From: DATBMA01 sp036555105
GTDB lineage: Bacteria > Actinomycetota > Acidimicrobiia > Spongiisociales > ZC4RG35
NCBI GenBank assembly: GCA_036555105.1
Contig: DATBMA010000062.1
Span: 1-64,000, forward strand
Length of the DNA: 64,000 bases
Direction of reading: 5' to 3'
Numbering within the stretch: the first letter of the stretch is position 1; every line of letters starts with the position of its first letter. Shown one piece after another: positions 63,232 through 64,000 of this stretch. The position numbers and the translations under genes were made by a program. Under the pieces are notes generated by a model, which did no database searches, was not told the DNA's origin, and saw only the letters and a list, made by a program, of their open reading frames with translations.

Positions 63232-64000
63232 CGTCGCCTGGCGCCAGCAGCCCGAGGAGGCCGCCCGCAGCGCCACCGGCCGGTTCATGGCGGTGCACGA
63301 GATCGAGACCTACGAAGAGCTGGTCTCGCGCTCCCGGGCCGATCCCGCATGGTTCTGGCCGGCCGCGCTGGACTTCCTGGGGATTCGATTCGACCCGCCT
63401 TTCTCCGGGGTGTGGGACCAGAGCCGGGGACTGCCCTGGACCACCTGGTTCACGGAAGGCGGGCTCAACCTCTCGACGGTGTGCGTCGACCGCTGGGCGG
63501 CCGCCCAGCCGGAACGCCCGGCATTGCTCTCGACCCGGGAGGACGGCAGCCGGACGACCCTCAGCTTCGGCGCGCTGCGGGCGGAGGTAGGTCGCTGGGC
63601 GTCAGCCCTCTCGGCACTCGGTGTCCGTAAAGGCGACGCAGTGGCCGGCTACCTGCCCATGTCCCCCCAGGCGGTCGTCCTCTTCCTGGCCGTTGCTCGG
63701 CTGGGGGCGGTATTCGTACCGATCTTCTCTGGGTTCGGGGCAGGGGCGGTGGCGGAGAGGCTCAGGCGACCACCGATCAAGGTGATCGTCACGGCCGACG
63801 GCTTCGTGCGCAGAGGACGGCTCAATCCGATGAAAGAGGTGGCATCGGAGGCGGTCGAGCTGGCCGGGACGGTCACCACGGTGGCAGTGGTCAGGTACTC
63901 GAAACCGGACGATATGGCGGTGTCGCCGGGCGAGGTGTCGATGGATGATCTGCTTTCCCAGGCGGGGGATGCGCCCGCGGCCGCCACTGGCTCGGAGGAC
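63221..64000 (+). CDS. Acetyl/acetoacetyl-CoA synthetase-like AMP-binding enzyme (partial)
   Basis: An open frame of 260 codons runs from GTG at 63221 to the right edge without a stop, so the C-terminus is missing. The N-terminus has the ACAS_N-type block YEELVSRSRADPAWFWPAAL and WFTEGGLNLSTVCVDRW. The adenylation domain start follows: RTTLSFGALRAEVGRWASAL, GVRKGDAVAGYLPMSPQAVV and LGAVFVPIFSGFGAGAVAERL. This order fits the acetyl-CoA/acetoacetyl-CoA synthetase group. The P-loop and catalytic Lys lie outside the window. It overlaps malQ by 11 bases in another frame. Confidence 0.85.
   Translation, partial: MIDDVAWRQQPEEAARSATGRFMAVHEIETYEELVSRSRADPAWFWPAALDFLGIRFDPPFSGVWDQSRGLPWTTWFTEGGLNLSTVCVDRWAAAQPERPALLSTREDGSRTTLSFGALRAEVGRWASALSALGVRKGDAVAGYLPMSPQAVVLFLAVARLGAVFVPIFSGFGAGAVAERLRRPPIKVIVTADGFVRRGRLNPMKEVASEAVELAGTVTTVAVVRYSKPDDMAVSPGEVSMDDLLSQAGDAPAAATGSED

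Overview
The window is gene-dense, high-GC DNA from a free-living bacterium, most probably an actinobacterium (Actinomycetota; class Acidimicrobiia is my guess, not proven). The reasons are an InhA-type enoyl-ACP reductase, a tandem AdnA/AdnB-like helicase-nuclease pair, a homodimeric AceE, a PlsB acyltransferase, Thr/Pro-rich surface stalks, many GTG starts, and a repeated promoter layout in which a TANNNT box ends 6-8 bases before the start codon (leaderless mRNAs). I see no rRNA, tRNA, CRISPR array, insertion sequence or prophage. Genes are packed with 4-base ATGA/GTGA overlaps inside operons and tail-to-tail overlaps between convergent genes.

Layout. 0.1-3.5 kb (minus): hydrolase, murF and ddl, a peptidoglycan precursor operon. 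3.6-5.8 kb (plus): a membrane GAF histidine kinase and a SnoaL-like protein. 5.8-8.9 kb (minus): a small protein, a membrane protein and fabI, then a fatty acyl-CoA ligase. 8.9-9.5 kb: no protein gene, but two tandem related units on the minus strand that look like promoter-driven structured small RNAs; this is the most unusual part of the window. 9.5-19 kb: a stand-alone RecB-like nuclease, glutamate dehydrogenase, a CAP-domain secreted protein, adnA/adnB-like genes and dtd. 19-26.4 kb: plsB, a CCAEP-tail radical SAM protein divergent from an alpha/beta hydrolase, and aceE. 26.4-31.3 kb: an HD-GYP protein with an extracellular stalk, a Cys-rich protein, and a cupredoxin/beta-helix lipoprotein. 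31.3-34.2 kb (minus): coxG, xdhC and mogA/moaB, molybdenum-hydroxylase accessory genes without the enzyme, plus a membrane protein.

34.7-47.4 kb (minus) is one long overlapping operon running nfuA, exported protein, ABC ATPase, ABC permease, (Gly-Gln)n membrane protein, MoxR ATPase, DUF58, BatA-like VWA and a double-VWA protein: a MoxR/VWA envelope module joined to an ABC exporter. 47.4-54.8 kb: ATP-grasp ligase, ion-channel-like protein, phosphofructokinase, beta-propeller lipoprotein, S9 peptidase and thiamine pyrophosphokinase. 54.8-61 kb (minus): an acyl-CoA catabolic operon (acyl-CoA ligase, SDR dehydrogenase, MaoC hydratase, acyl-CoA dehydrogenase, 2-hydroxyacid dehydrogenase). 61.1-64 kb (plus): SIMPL protein, 4-alpha-glucanotransferase, and an acyl-CoA synthetase that runs off the right edge.

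Functions come from motif recognition by eye; no search or folding program was run. Starts were chosen using the leaderless promoter pattern, ribosome sites and overlaps with neighbours.
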